The notes below the pieces were generated by a model, which was not told the DNA's origin, did no database searches, and was given only the letters and a program-made list of their open reading frames with translations. Made by a program: the position numbers and the translations under genes. A DNA stretch of 64,000 nucleotides from Streptomyces leeuwenhoekii (GTDB lineage: Bacteria; Actinomycetota; Actinomycetes; Streptomycetales; Streptomycetaceae), in contig NZ_LN831790.1 of NCBI RefSeq assembly GCF_001013905.1, forward strand, positions 6,834,001-6,898,000, in the 5' to 3' direction. Below, one piece after another: positions 35,162-44,235 of this stretch. Numbering within the stretch: the stretch's first letter is position 1; each line of letters begins with the position of its first letter.

Positions 35162-36187
35162 CTACAGGACGCACTCCGCCTCGGCGTACCGCTCGGCGGG
35201 CACCGTCTTGAGGGTCTCGACCGCCTCGGCCAGCGGCACCATGACGATGTCGGTGCCGCGCAGCGCGGTCATCCGGCCGAAGTCCCCGCGGTGCGCCGCC
35301 TCCACGGCGTGCCATCCGAACCGGGTGGCCAGCACCCGGTCGTACGCCGTCGGCGTGCCGCCCCGCTGGACGTGCCCGAGGATCACCGGCCGGGCCTCCT
35401 TGCCCAGGCGCCGCTCCAGCTCCAGGGAGAGCTGGCGGGCGATGCCGGCGAAGCGCTCGTGGCCGTAGATGTCCTTGCCGCCCTCGTCGAACTCCATGGT
35501 CCCGGGCTTCGGCTTGGCGCCCTCGGCGGCGACGACGATCGCGAACCGCTTGCCCGCCTCGAAGCGCTCGCCGACCTTGGCGGTCAGCTCGTCGATGTCG
35601 AAGGGCCGCTCGGGCACGACGACGGCGTGGGCGCCGGCCGCCATGCCGGAGTGCAGCGCGATCCAGCCGGTGTGGCGGCCCATGACCTCCACGATCAGGA
35701 CCCGCTGGTGGGACTCGGCGGTGGTCTTCAGCCGGTCCAGGGCCTCGGTCGCCACGGTGACGGCCGTGTCGAAACCGAAGGTGACGTCCGTGACCGCGAT
35801 GTCGTTGTCGATGGTCTTGGGCACGCCGACTATCGGCAGACCGCTGTCGGACAGCAGACGGGCCGCCTTCAAGGTGCCCTCGCCGCCGATCGGGATGATC
35901 GCGTCGATCCCCAGCTCCCGGACGTGCCCGCGGGCCCGCTCCACGCCGTCCCGCAGGTGCTCGGGGCGGACCCGGGAGGAGCCGAGGATGGTGCCGCCGC
36001 GGGCGAGGATGCCGCCCACCGCGTCGAGGTCGAGCTTGAGGTAGTCGCACTCCAGGAGGCCCTTCCAGCCGTCCCGGAAGCCGATGACCTCGTCGCCGTG
36101 GTCGACGACGGCGCGGTGCACGACGGACCGGATGACGGCGTTCAGGCCGGGGCAGTCGCCGCCGGACGTGAGGACACCAATGCGCAT
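35162..36187 (-). CDS. pfkA: 6-phosphofructokinase
   Basis: This 341-residue glycolytic enzyme phosphorylates fructose 6-phosphate. TSGGDCPGLNAVIRSVV binds the phosphates. IIPIGGEGTLKAARLL carries the residue that separates ATP from PPi enzymes, and Gly-Glu-Gly-Thr points to ATP use in the actinobacterial group. The catalytic Asp lies in PKTIDNDI, MGRHTGWIALHSG binds sugar, and HVQRGGTPTAYDR is the C-terminal signature. The ATG at 36187 is the only sensible start. Confidence 0.95.
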   Translation of the reverse strand: MRIGVLTSGGDCPGLNAVIRSVVHRAVVDHGDEVIGFRDGWKGLLECDYLKLDLDAVGGILARGGTILGSSRVRPEHLRDGVERARGHVRELGIDAIIPIGGEGTLKAARLLSDSGLPIVGVPKTIDNDIAVTDVTFGFDTAVTVATEALDRLKTTAESHQRVLIVEVMGRHTGWIALHSGMAAGAHAVVVPERPFDIDELTAKVGERFEAGKRFAIVVAAEGAKPKPGTMEFDEGGKDIYGHERFAGIARQLSLELERRLGKEARPVILGHVQRGGTPTAYDRVLATRFGWHAVEAAHRGDFGRMTALRGTDIVMVPLAEAVETLKTVPAERYAEAECVL

Positions 36188-36415
36188 AGCCCGAAATACC
36201 TTCTCAACATGGGCGCGGGGGACCGGACCGCGCTGTCCGGCTCGATCCCCGCCACCCTAGCGGCATCGGGCGGCGGGGCCGAACCACGCGTCCGTCTGCT
36301 GGACGCCCCCGCTCACCTGTGCGGATGACGCGTCAGACGGGCCGCCGACCCGTACGTGGACGGAAGGTGTCACGCCGCCCACGCGACCGTGTCACGCGGG
36401 CTGCTGCGCACGGTG

Positions 36416-37144
36416 TTATGCGGGCTGCTGCGCAGCCGCGATGCGCTCCTCGCGCAGCGCCTCGTACCAGCGGTCGTCAGTCGGCGGCAGCGCGTTGACG
36501 TCCAGGGCCAGCTTCAGCAGCAGGTCCGCGATGAGCGGGTTGCGCGCCAGCACGGGCCCGTGCATGTACGTGCCGAAGACCGTGTCGTTGTACGCGCCCT
36601 CGGTGCCGTCGCCGGTGCCGTTGCCGTTGCCGAAGCGGACCTGGGCGAGCGGGCGGGCGGTCGGGCCCAGGTGGGTGACGCCCTGGTGGTTCTCGAAGCC
36701 CGTCAGCGGGGGCAGACCGAGCCGCGGGTCGATGTCCCCGAGCACGTCGCCCACGCACCGGGCGCCCTCGCCGCGCACCGAGACCACGTCGAGCAGGCCG
36801 AGGCCGGGCTCGCGCTGGCCGAGGTCGTTGATGAACTCGTGGCCGAGGATCTGGTAGCCGGCGCACACCGAGAACACGATCGCGCCGTTCTCCACGGCCC
36901 GGTGCAGACCGCCGTCGCGCCGCAGCCGCTCGGCCGCGAGCCGCTGCGGCCGGTCCTCGCCGCCGCCGATGAGGTAGATGTCGCCGGAGGTCGGGATCGG
37001 CTGGTCGCTGCGCACGTCGAGCCGGGCCACGTCCAGGCCGCGCTGCCGGGCCCGGCGCTCCACGACCAGGACGTTGCCCTGGTCGCCGTAGGTGCTGAGC
37101 AGGTCCGGGTAGATCCAGACGACCCGCAGCTGGTTGTCGCTCAC
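36416..37144 (-). CDS. gatD: lipid II isoglutaminyl synthase, glutamine amidotransferase subunit
   Basis: GatD provides ammonia to MurT for amidation of the D-Glu alpha-carboxylate in lipid II. The 242-residue class I amidotransferase shows YPDLLSTYGDQGNVLVVERR, the oxyanion region YLIGGGEDRPQ, the nucleophile Cys in IVFSVCAGYQILGHEF (about residue 94), GFENHQGVTHLG and the C-terminal His in FGTYMHGPVLARNP. The start is a GTG at 37144, eight bases after GGGGA. It follows murT by 26 bases and the pair is one operon, as in staphylococci and other actinobacteria. Confidence 0.9.
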   Translation of the reverse strand: MSDNQLRVVWIYPDLLSTYGDQGNVLVVERRARQRGLDVARLDVRSDQPIPTSGDIYLIGGGEDRPQRLAAERLRRDGGLHRAVENGAIVFSVCAGYQILGHEFINDLGQREPGLGLLDVVSVRGEGARCVGDVLGDIDPRLGLPPLTGFENHQGVTHLGPTARPLAQVRFGNGNGTGDGTEGAYNDTVFGTYMHGPVLARNPLIADLLLKLALDVNALPPTDDRWYEALREERIAAAQQPA

Positions 37145-37170
37145 TTTCAAGTCCCCTACAGGTGTCGTGG

Positions 37171-38409
37171 TCAGTTGCCGACGCGGCGGCGCAGGTCCTG
37201 GAAGGCGGTGTAGTTGGCGATGACCTCGATCCGGCCCGGCGGGCAGAGCTGCACCGCCTGGTCGAGGTTGTCGCACACCTGGAACTGCTGGTTCGCGACC
37301 TCCAGACGCACCGCGAGATCCAGCTTCCGGTCGCCGATGACACAGATCGGGTGGCCGGTCAGGCGCGTGTAGTCGACGTCCCACAGCCAGGAGGTGTCGG
37401 TGCCGTCGGCGCTGCGCGCGTTCACCGAGAGGATGACCGGGGTCGGCGGCGGGTCGATCAGGGAGAAGGTCTCCAGCCAGCCGGCCGGGTTCTTCGCCAG
37501 CAGCAGACGCAGGTCGCGGCCCTGGAACTGGACCACGTCGTAGCGCCCGGCGACCGCCTGCACCTGGTACATGCGCTCCAGGGCGACCTGCGGCGGCACG
37601 CCGAAGACGGCGGCGACGGCCGCGGAGGAGGCGGCGTTGGCCTTGTTGGCCCGGCCCGGGAGCTGGAGGTGGATCGGCCAGGCGGAGCCGTGCGGGTCCA
37701 GGACGTGGTCGCCGGACAGGGCCCAGCTCGGGGTGGGGCGGCGGAATCCGCACTCGCCGCAGAACCAGTCGTCGCCCGGGCGCTGCATCACACCGCCGCA
37801 GGCGGGGCAGGACCAGGCGTCGTCCTTCCACATCTGCCCGGCGGCGACCCAGACCACATTGGGGGAGGAGGACGCGGCCCACACCACCAGCGGGTCGTCG
37901 CAGTTGGCGACGATGACGGCCTTGGACCCGGCCAGGCCCTCCCGCCAGTTCTCGGCGAGCATGCGCGTCTCGGCGGCCCGGTCGAGCTGGTCGCGGGAGA
38001 GGTTGAGCAGCGCGATGCACTTGGGGTCGGTGTCCCGGGCGACACCGGCGAGGTACTTCTCGTCGACCTCGATCACGCCGTACTGGGCGTCCGAGCCGCC
38101 CGCGAGGGCCGAGGTGATGCCGGCGGGCATGTTGGCGCCGAGCGCGTTGGAGACGACCGGGCCGGCGGCCCGCAGCGCCTCGGCGATGAGCCGGGTGGTG
38201 GTGGTCTTGCCGTTGGTCGCCGAGACCAGGACGACGTCCAGGTTCTGGGCGAGCCGGGCCAGCAGGTCGGGGTCGAGTTTGAGGGCGACCCGGCCGCCGA
38301 TCACCGAGCCGCTGCCGCGTCCCGCGGCGCGGGATGCCGCCGCGACCGCCTTGCCCGCGGTCACGGCCAGCTTGGCCCGCGGCGTGAGCGGGTCCGAGTT
38401 GCCTGCCAT
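37171..38409 (-). CDS. murT: lipid II isoglutaminyl synthase, Mur-ligase-like subunit
   Basis: This 412-residue Mur-ligase-fold protein has the P-loop in VSATNGKTTTTRLIAEALR (about residue 62) and YGVIEVDEKYLAGVA. A four-Cys zinc ribbon is inserted in the central domain (CPACGG with CGECG, about 202-225), a feature of MurT. The C-terminal DUF1727 domain contains DVDYTRLTGHPICVIGDRK. It amidates lipid II with ammonia from GatD, needed for transpeptidase recognition. The ATG at 38409 is the first Met in the conserved region and is divergent from def. Confidence 0.9.
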   Translation of the reverse strand: MAGNSDPLTPRAKLAVTAGKAVAAASRAAGRGSGSVIGGRVALKLDPDLLARLAQNLDVVLVSATNGKTTTTRLIAEALRAAGPVVSNALGANMPAGITSALAGGSDAQYGVIEVDEKYLAGVARDTDPKCIALLNLSRDQLDRAAETRMLAENWREGLAGSKAVIVANCDDPLVVWAASSSPNVVWVAAGQMWKDDAWSCPACGGVMQRPGDDWFCGECGFRRPTPSWALSGDHVLDPHGSAWPIHLQLPGRANKANAASSAAVAAVFGVPPQVALERMYQVQAVAGRYDVVQFQGRDLRLLLAKNPAGWLETFSLIDPPPTPVILSVNARSADGTDTSWLWDVDYTRLTGHPICVIGDRKLDLAVRLEVANQQFQVCDNLDQAVQLCPPGRIEVIANYTAFQDLRRRVGN

Positions 38410-38557
38410 CAGTTCTCGATCCTCCTTGCGTACGCGCCGCGCTCTTGATGCCGGACGGCCACGTGGTGGGGACCTCAGCCTATCGAGATCCCCTGGGACT
38501 CCCGAATCCCGGCACCGCGAGGCGGACCGCGCGGCGGGTGCGGGACGAGTGGACCTT

Positions 38558-38563
38558 ACTCTT
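38558..38563 (+). promoter_or_regulatory. -10 box of the def promoter, likely leaderless
   Basis: TACTCT precedes the ATG at 38571 by seven bases and no Shine-Dalgarno is visible. Confidence 0.5.
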
Positions 38564-38570
38564 GCCGCCA

Positions 38571-39109
38571 TGCGACACGGCACGATCCCGGGCGCCCGCG
38601 GGCGCGTACGGCCCCTCACCCTCCTCGGCGACCCCGTCCTGCACACCCCCTGCGCGGAGGTCACCGGCTTCGGGCCGGAACTGGCCCGCCTGGTGGAGGA
38701 CTTGTTCGCCACCATGTACGCCGCCCGGGGCGTCGGCCTGGCCGCCAACCAGATCGGCGAGGGGCTGCGGGTGTTCGTCTACGACTGCCCGGACGACGAG
38801 GACGTCCGCCACCTGGGCCACGTGGTGAACCCGCGCCTGGTGGAGACGGGCGGAGTGGTGGTGCGGGGGCCGGAGGGCTGCCTGTCGCTGCCGGGCCTGG
38901 AGGCGGGGACCGAGCGCTACGACCACGCCGTGGTCGAGGGCTTCACCATGACCGGCGAGCCGGTGACGGTCCGCGGCACCGGCTTCTTCGCCCGGTGCCT
39001 GCAGCACGAGTGCGACCACCTGGAGGGGCGGGTGTACGCGGACCGCCTCACCGGATGGCGGCACCGCCGGCTGATGCGCAAGGTCTCGCGGGCGTCCTGG
39101 GGCCGGTGA
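38571..39109 (+). CDS. def: peptide deformylase
   Basis: This 179-residue metalloenzyme removes the formyl group from nascent proteins. All three family motifs are present: GVGLAANQIG (about 54-63), EGCLSLPG with the metal-binding Cys, and QHECDHLEG with the two metal His and the catalytic Glu. The product starts MRHGTIPGARGRVRPLTLLG. It is divergent from murT and convergent with the TetR gene four bases away. Streptomyces usually carry several def paralogues, so this may not be the only copy. Confidence 0.92.
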
Positions 39110-39113
39110 CGGG

Positions 39114-39761
39114 TCAGAAACCGGGCCCGCCGACCCGGTCGCCCGCCGCGGCCAGGCGGCCCCACAGCAGGTCCGCCAGGCCGCGCACCAACTCCTTGCG
39201 GGAGCAGGGGCGTTCCCCGAGCCACCAGTCCCCGGCGGCGTGCATCATGCCGACGATGCCGTGGCCCCACACCCGCGCGAGCTGCCGGCTGTCCGGACCG
39301 AGGTCGACCCGCTCCTCTATGACCCGGGCGAGCTCCTCGCCCATGCGGCGCAGCAGCGGCGCGGAGTGCTTGCCGACGTCGAAGCCCTGCTCGCCCTGGG
39401 CGGCGCTGCCCTCCGCCGGATGCATGAGGAAGCGGTACACCTGGGGGCGCGCCTCTATGGCCGCCAGATAGGTCTCGAGGGTGGACTCCACCCGCTCCCT
39501 GCGCTCGGCCGGAGCGTCCAGGGCCGCCCGCAGCGAGTCCAGGAGGGCGTCGGTGTGCCGCTGGGCGAGCGCGGCGTACAGTCCGCCCTTGTCGCCGAAG
39601 TGCCGGTAGAGGATCGGCTTGGTGATGCCCGCCTCGGCGGCGATGGCGTTCATCGAGGCGTGCGGGCCGTCGCGCAGCACCACCCGGTCGGCGGCCTCCA
39701 GCAGCTCCCGCCGTCGGCGGTCGGCGGCCCGCTGCTGATCGGCCCGCTGCGTGGTGTCCAT
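39114..39761 (-). CDS. TetR-family transcriptional regulator
   Basis: The 215-residue repressor has a standard N-terminal helix-turn-helix (RELLEAADRVVLRDGPHASM, then IAAEAGITKPILYRHFGDKG). The C-terminal ligand domain contains LARVWGHGIVGMMHAAGDWW, typical of regulators of fatty-acid genes. It is divergent from the acyl-CoA dehydrogenase gene, with two operator-like palindromes in between, so autoregulation and control of the dehydrogenase by acyl-CoA is the most likely function. Confidence 0.85.
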   Translation of the reverse strand: MDTTQRADQQRAADRRRRELLEAADRVVLRDGPHASMNAIAAEAGITKPILYRHFGDKGGLYAALAQRHTDALLDSLRAALDAPAERRERVESTLETYLAAIEARPQVYRFLMHPAEGSAAQGEQGFDVGKHSAPLLRRMGEELARVIEERVDLGPDSRQLARVWGHGIVGMMHAAGDWWLGERPCSRKELVRGLADLLWGRLAAAGDRVGGPGF

Positions 39762-39874
39762 GTGCTCTCCCCACCCGTGCTGATTCGGTGACGCCTGCGC
39801 AAACTAACACTGACCGCGTCTCGTACCGGACCGTGCCCCGGAGCTCGTGGGAGGCCGGCGGAGGCCGTGAGCTG

Positions 39875-39923
39875 TTGACTTTTCCTACCGGGCGGTAACA
39901 GACTCGGCGTTACCGTAAGTAAC
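39875..39923 (+). promoter_or_regulatory. acyl-CoA dehydrogenase promoter with two palindromic operators
   Basis: TTGACT (39875-39880) and CAGACT (39899-39904) are 18 bases apart. TACCGGGCGGTA (39886-39897) fills the spacer, and GTTAC-N5-GTAAC (39909-39923) lies at the expected start of transcription. Both are suitable sites for the divergent TetR repressor. Confidence 0.6.
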
Positions 39924-39948
39924 ACGCACGTGCGCCGCTGGAGGGGAC

Positions 39949-41175
39949 ATGGCCGAGTTCACCATGGAGCTCAACGACGAGCAGAAGGAGGTCCGGGACT
40001 GGCTCCATGGCTTCGCCGCCGACGTGATCCGGCCCGCCGCCGCCGAGTGGGACGAGCGCGAGGAGACCCCCTGGCCGGTCATCCAGGAGGCCGCGAAGGT
40101 CGGCATCTACTCCCTCGATTTCTACGCCCAGCAGTACTTCGACGCCACCGGCCTCGGCATACCCATGACGATGGAGGAGCTGTTCTGGGGCGACGCGGGC
40201 ATCGCCCTGTCGATCGTCGGCACCGGCCTGGCCGCGGTCGGCGTCCTCGCCAACGGCACCGAGGAGCAGATCGGCACCTGGATCCCGCAGATGTACGGCG
40301 ACACCCATGACGTCAAGGTCGCCGCCTTCTGCTCCTCCGAGCCCGACGCCGGCTCCGACGTGGCCTCCATGCGCACCCGGGCCGTCTACGACGAGGCCAA
40401 GGACGAGTGGGTGATCAACGGCACCAAGACCTGGGCGACCAACGGCGGCATCGCCAACGTCCACGTGGTCGTCGCCGTCGTCGACCCGGAGCTGGGCTCC
40501 AAGGGCCACGCCTCCTTCATCGTCCCGCCGAACACCCCGGGCCTGTCCCAGGGCCAGAAGTTCAAGAAGCACGGCATCCGCGCCTCGCACACCGCCGAGG
40601 TCGTCCTCGACAACGTGCGGGTCCCCGGCTCCTGCCTGCTCGGCGGCAAGGAGAAGCTCGACGAGCGGCTCGCCCGCGCCCGCGAGAAGGCCAGGAAGGG
40701 CGGCGAGCGCGTGAAGAACGCCGCGATGGCCACGTTCGAGGCGTCCCGCCCGGCGGTCGGCGCGATGGCGGTGGGCACCGCGCGGGCCGCCTACGAGGTC
40801 GCGCTGGAGTACGCGCGGACGCGGGAGCAGTTCGGCCGGCCCATCATCGACAACCAGGGCGTCGCCTTCCAGCTCGCCGACATGCGCACGCAGATCGACG
40901 CCGCCCGCCTGCTGGTGTGGCGCGCCTCGTGGATGGCGATCAACGGCAAGCCGTTCACCGCAGCCGAGGGCTCGATGTCGAAGCTGTTCGCCAGCGAGAC
41001 GGCGAAGAAGGTCACCGCCCAGGCGATCCAGATCCTCGGCGGCAACGGGTACACGCGGGAGTACCCGGTGGAGCGGATGCACCGCGACGCGGCGATCTAC
41101 ACCATCTTCGAAGGCACGAGCGAGATCCAGCGGCTGGTGATCGCCCGCACGCTGTCGGGGATGCCGATCCGGTGA
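39949..41175 (+). CDS. acyl-CoA dehydrogenase
   Basis: This 408-residue flavoprotein performs the first step of beta-oxidation. [19 protein letters not shown] and [20 protein letters not shown] bind FAD and substrate, [20 protein letters not shown] is the standard helix, and [20 protein letters not shown] with [15 protein letters not shown] forms the C-terminal active-site region holding the catalytic Glu. A Lys/Arg-rich insert around residues 240-262 ([16 protein letters not shown]) is longer than in short-chain enzymes. The ATG at 39949 follows GGAGGGG. Controlled by the divergent TetR gene. Confidence 0.9.
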   Translation: MAEFTMELNDEQKEVRDWLHGFAADVIRPAAAEWDEREETPWPVIQEAAKVGIYSLDFYAQQYFDATGLGIPMTMEELFWGDAGIALSIVGTGLAAVGVLANGTEEQIGTWIPQMYGDTHDVKVAAFCSSEPDAGSDVASMRTRAVYDEAKDEWVINGTKTWATNGGIANVHVVVAVVDPELGSKGHASFIVPPNTPGLSQGQKFKKHGIRASHTAEVVLDNVRVPGSCLLGGKEKLDERLARAREKARKGGERVKNAAMATFEASRPAVGAMAVGTARAAYEVALEYARTREQFGRPIIDNQGVAFQLADMRTQIDAARLLVWRASWMAINGKPFTAAEGSMSKLFASETAKKVTAQAIQILGGNGYTREYPVERMHRDAAIYTIFEGTSEIQRLVIARTLSGMPIR

Positions 41176-41364
41176 GCCGGGGCGGCCGGCCGGGGTAGGA
41201 AGGACGGAAGCCGGGGCGGCGGGGTCCCTCCCGCCGTCACCCGGCGGGGCGGCGTTCTCTCGCCGGACCGCTCCGGCCCGGCCACGCTGGAGAGCCGGAG
41301 CGGCACCGGCCGGGACGCGACGGCATCCGCCGGCTCCCGCACCGCCCGACCGAAGGAGGACGCG

Positions 41365-42051
41365 ATGACCCGGACGGCCCGCGAACTGCTGGAGACGACC
41401 ACCGGGAAACTGGCCCCGGACCCGCACGCCAACCGCCTGGTGCCCCTGGTGGCGCGGGGAGCGGCCGGCCGGGACACGCTCACCGCGCTCGCCCTGGAGC
41501 AGCGGTGGGTGATCGCCGCGGACCGCCGCTCCTTCCAGTACCTGGCGGAACGCGCCGCCGACGCTCCCGAGACCGCCGCGTACTTCACCGCGCTCGCCGA
41601 GGGTGAGGCGCTGGCCGGGGAGCGGCTGGAGGCGTTCGCGGCGGCCTGCGGTGTGACCGAGGAGCGGGCGGTCGGCCACGACCCGCTGCCGGGCTGCCAG
41701 GCGTACCCCGCCTATGTGGCCTGGCTTGCGCTGAACGGCTCACCGGCCGAGGTGGTGCTCGCCCTGCACGCCAACTTCTCCGCGTGGGGCGGCTATTGCG
41801 AGACGATCGCCGCCGCGCTCCGCCGCCATTACGGTTTCTCCGACGAGGCGTGCGCCTTCTTCGACTTCTTCGCCGAGCCCTCGCCCCTCCTGGAGCACCA
41901 GGCGACGGCCGCCGTGCGGGAGGCGCTGGACGCGGGGCGGCTGAGCGAGCGGCTCGTCCGCCGCTACGGGCGGCTGCTGCAGAGCTACGAGGCGATGTTC
42001 TGGCACACGCTGTGGGAACGGGAGCAGGGGCAGCCCGGTCAGGTGGACTGA
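41365..42051 (+). CDS. TenA/PqqC-like (heme-oxygenase-fold) protein
   Basis: This 228-residue all-alpha protein of the TenA/THI-4/PqqC superfamily contains LALEQRWVIAADRRSFQYLA, SPAEVVLALHANFSAWGGYC and HYGFSDEACAFFDFFAEPSP. True TenA hydrolyses aminopyrimidines in thiamine salvage; this sequence lacks an obvious active-site Cys in the expected place and may be an iron-binding oxidase of unknown substrate. AAGGAGG lies eight bases before the ATG. Its end overlaps the facing small gene by 13 bases. Confidence 0.7.
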   Translation: MTRTARELLETTTGKLAPDPHANRLVPLVARGAAGRDTLTALALEQRWVIAADRRSFQYLAERAADAPETAAYFTALAEGEALAGERLEAFAAACGVTEERAVGHDPLPGCQAYPAYVAWLALNGSPAEVVLALHANFSAWGGYCETIAAALRRHYGFSDEACAFFDFFAEPSPLLEHQATAAVREALDAGRLSERLVRRYGRLLQSYEAMFWHTLWEREQGQPGQVD

Positions 42052-42275
42052 CCGCTGCTGTGGGCGATGCAGGCCACGTCGATCCGGTCCGCGAGCTTGG
42101 CCAGCTCGATGGTGAGCGCGGCGACGGTGTCCTCGTCCAGCCCGTCCTGCCCGGCCTCGACCAGACGCAGCCACCGCCCGCCCACCGTACGCAGCAGTTT
42201 GCTCACGTCGGCCGCAGCCACCTGCAAGGTACCGCGGTCGTCGACGATCAGAGGCAGAGTCACTTCGCGGTTCAC
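42039..42275 (-). CDS. small conserved Streptomyces protein (78 residues)
   Basis: The product starts VNREVTLPLIVDDRGTLQVA and contains TIELAKLADRIDVACIAH; it resembles small uncharacterised proteins common in Streptomyces. The start is a GTG at 42275 with TACGAT just upstream, so it is probably leaderless. The 3' end overlaps the TenA-like gene on the opposite strand by 13 bases. No function is suggested. Confidence 0.65.
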   Translation of the reverse strand: MNREVTLPLIVDDRGTLQVAAADVSKLLRTVGGRWLRLVEAGQDGLDEDTVAALTIELAKLADRIDVACIAHSSGQST

Positions 42276-42300
42276 ACCAGCGATCGTAGCCGCGGAAGCC

Positions 42301-43686
42301 TCACGCTCCCTGCCACACGGTGGTGATGTTGCAGAACTCGCGGATTCCGTGCCCGGACAGCTCACGCCCGTACCCCGACCGCTTCACCCCGCCGAACGGG
42401 AAGGCCGGGTGGGAGGCCGTCATGCCGTTGACGTACACGCCGCCCGCCTCCAAGTCCCGCACGAACCGGTCGATGTCGGCCTCCTCGCGCGTCCACACGT
42501 TCGAACTCAGGCCGAAGTCGGTGTCATTGGCGATCAGCACCGCCTCGTCCAGGTCGGCGGCGCGGTACAGGGTGGCGACGGGGCCGAACGCCTCCTCCCG
42601 GTGGATGCGCATGGCCCGGGTGATGCCGGCCAGCACGGTCGGCGGGTAGTACCAGCCGGGCCCGTCGGGGCGTTCGCCGCCGCACAGCACGGTGGCGCCG
42701 CCCCGCACCGCGTCCTCCACCAGCTCCGCCAGGTCCTCGCGGCCCCGCTCGCTGGAGAGCGGGCCCACCTCGGTCTCCTCGTCCATCGGGTCGCCGACCC
42801 TCAGGGCCTTCATGCCCGCGACGAACCGTTCGGCGAAGGCGTCGTAGACGTCCGCGTGCACGATGAACCGCTTGGCGGCGATGCAGGACTGCCCGGTGTT
42901 CTGGCAGCGCGCGTTGACGGCGACCTCGGCGGCCCGGTCCAGGTCGGCCGACGGCATCACGATGAACGGGTCGCTGCCGCCCAGCTCCAGCACCGTCTTC
43001 TTGATCATCTCTCCGGCGGTGGAGGCGACCGCGCGACCCGCGGGCTCGCTGCCGGTGAGGGTGGCCGCCCTGACCCGCTCGTCGCGCAGCACGTCGTCGA
43101 CCTGCGCGGAGCCGATCAGCAGGGTCTGGAAGCAGCCCTCGGGGAAGCCCGCCCGGTGGAACAGGTCCTCCAGGTACAGCGCGGTCTGCGGCACGTTCGA
43201 GGCGTGCTTGAGCAGGCCCACGTTGCCCGCCATCAGCGCGGGCCCGGCGAACCGGATCACCTGCCACAGCGGGAAGTTCCACGGCATGACCGCCAGCACC
43301 GGGCCCAGCGGCCGGTAGCGGACCAGGACGCGGGAGGCGCCGGAGTCCTTCACGTCGGCCGCGGCGGGCTCCTCGTCGGCGAGCAGTTCCGCGGCGTGGT
43401 CGGCGTACCAGCGCAGCGCCTTGGCGCACTTCGCGGCCTCCGCGCGCGCCTGTGCGACCGGCTTGCCCATCTCGGTCGTGATCACCCGGCCGATCTCCCG
43501 CTGGTCCTGCTCCAGCAGGTCGGCGGCGGTGTGCATGAGCCGGGCGCGTTCCTCGAACGTCGTCGTCCGGTAGGTGCGGAAGGTGGCCTCGGCGAGCTGG
43601 AGGCGGCGCTCGATCTCGTCCTCGTCCATGGGGTCGTACGTCCGGAGCGTCTCGCCGTTGGCCGGGTTCACCGTGGCGATGGGCAT
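42301..43686 (-). CDS. NAD(P)-dependent aldehyde dehydrogenase, succinate-semialdehyde type
   Basis: This 461-residue enzyme of the ALDH superfamily starts MPIATVNPANGETLRTY. NFPLWQVIRFAGPALMAGN and LLKHASNVPQTALYLEDLF bind the cofactor. ELGGSDPFIV carries the general-base Glu, and NTGQSCIAAKRFIVHADVYD the nucleophile Cys. The ending GGVKRSGYGRELSGHGIREF is typical of GabD-like succinate-semialdehyde dehydrogenases. The ATG at 43686 is favoured by family alignment. It lies 25 bases from the small gene downstream. Confidence 0.85.
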   Translation of the reverse strand: MPIATVNPANGETLRTYDPMDEDEIERRLQLAEATFRTYRTTTFEERARLMHTAADLLEQDQREIGRVITTEMGKPVAQARAEAAKCAKALRWYADHAAELLADEEPAAADVKDSGASRVLVRYRPLGPVLAVMPWNFPLWQVIRFAGPALMAGNVGLLKHASNVPQTALYLEDLFHRAGFPEGCFQTLLIGSAQVDDVLRDERVRAATLTGSEPAGRAVASTAGEMIKKTVLELGGSDPFIVMPSADLDRAAEVAVNARCQNTGQSCIAAKRFIVHADVYDAFAERFVAGMKALRVGDPMDEETEVGPLSSERGREDLAELVEDAVRGGATVLCGGERPDGPGWYYPPTVLAGITRAMRIHREEAFGPVATLYRAADLDEAVLIANDTDFGLSSNVWTREEADIDRFVRDLEAGGVYVNGMTASHPAFPFGGVKRSGYGRELSGHGIREFCNITTVWQGA

Positions 43687-43761
43687 GGCTTGCCTCCCTG
43701 GAGCAGACTGTGCTTCGACCTTCGCGCGCCCGGCGGGCCGCCGCAACGCGGACGGGTGCCG

Positions 43762-44235
43762 TCAGTGCGAGTGCTCCGCCAGCCGGTCGAGAAACGCGGC
43801 CTGCGCCTTCACGATCACCTCCCGTGCCCGGTCCAGGTGGAACCACGCCACCCGGTCCAGCTCGGGGAACTCCTGGATCCGCCCGGACCGGGGCGGCCAC
43901 TCCATGCGGAAGGTGCCCGGGGCGATCGTCGCCGGGTCCAGGTCGGCCTCGACCGCCCAGGCCGTGACGGTCTTGCCGCCCGACTGCCGGACCTCGCCGA
44001 GCGGTACCGCCTCGCCGTCGGGCGGCGGCAGGCCGAGCTCCTCCTCGAACTCGCGCCGGGCCGCCTCCCAGGCGGTCTCGTCCGGTCCGTACTCGCCCTT
44101 CGGGATCGTCCACGCCCCGGCGTCGCGGCGGGCGAAGAACGGCCCGCCCATGTGCCCGAGCAGCACCTCCAGGTGGTCACCGGCGCGGCGGTGGAGCAGC
44201 AGGCCGGCGCTGCGCCGGCCGGCGGGCTCGGTCAC
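43762..44235 (-). CDS. NUDIX hydrolase
   Basis: This 157-residue phosphohydrolase has a NUDIX box running from GEYGPDETAWEAARREFEEE through LG, matching GX5EX7REUXEEXGU. SAGLLLHRRAGDHLEVLLGH at the N-terminus and DRVAWFHLDRAREVIVKAQA at the end resemble actinobacterial NUDIX proteins found next to DNA ligases. The GTG start at 44235 overlaps the ligase stop (GTGA). The substrate could be a damaged nucleotide or a product of ligase adenylate chemistry; that is inference. Confidence 0.85.
   Translation of the reverse strand: MTEPAGRRSAGLLLHRRAGDHLEVLLGHMGGPFFARRDAGAWTIPKGEYGPDETAWEAARREFEEELGLPPPDGEAVPLGEVRQSGGKTVTAWAVEADLDPATIAPGTFRMEWPPRSGRIQEFPELDRVAWFHLDRAREVIVKAQAAFLDRLAEHSH

Noticed and set aside
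36350..36440. Direct repeat GCGGGCTGCTGCGCA at the end of gatD
   Set aside because: Two short copies only, one of them coding; no mobile-element or operator features.
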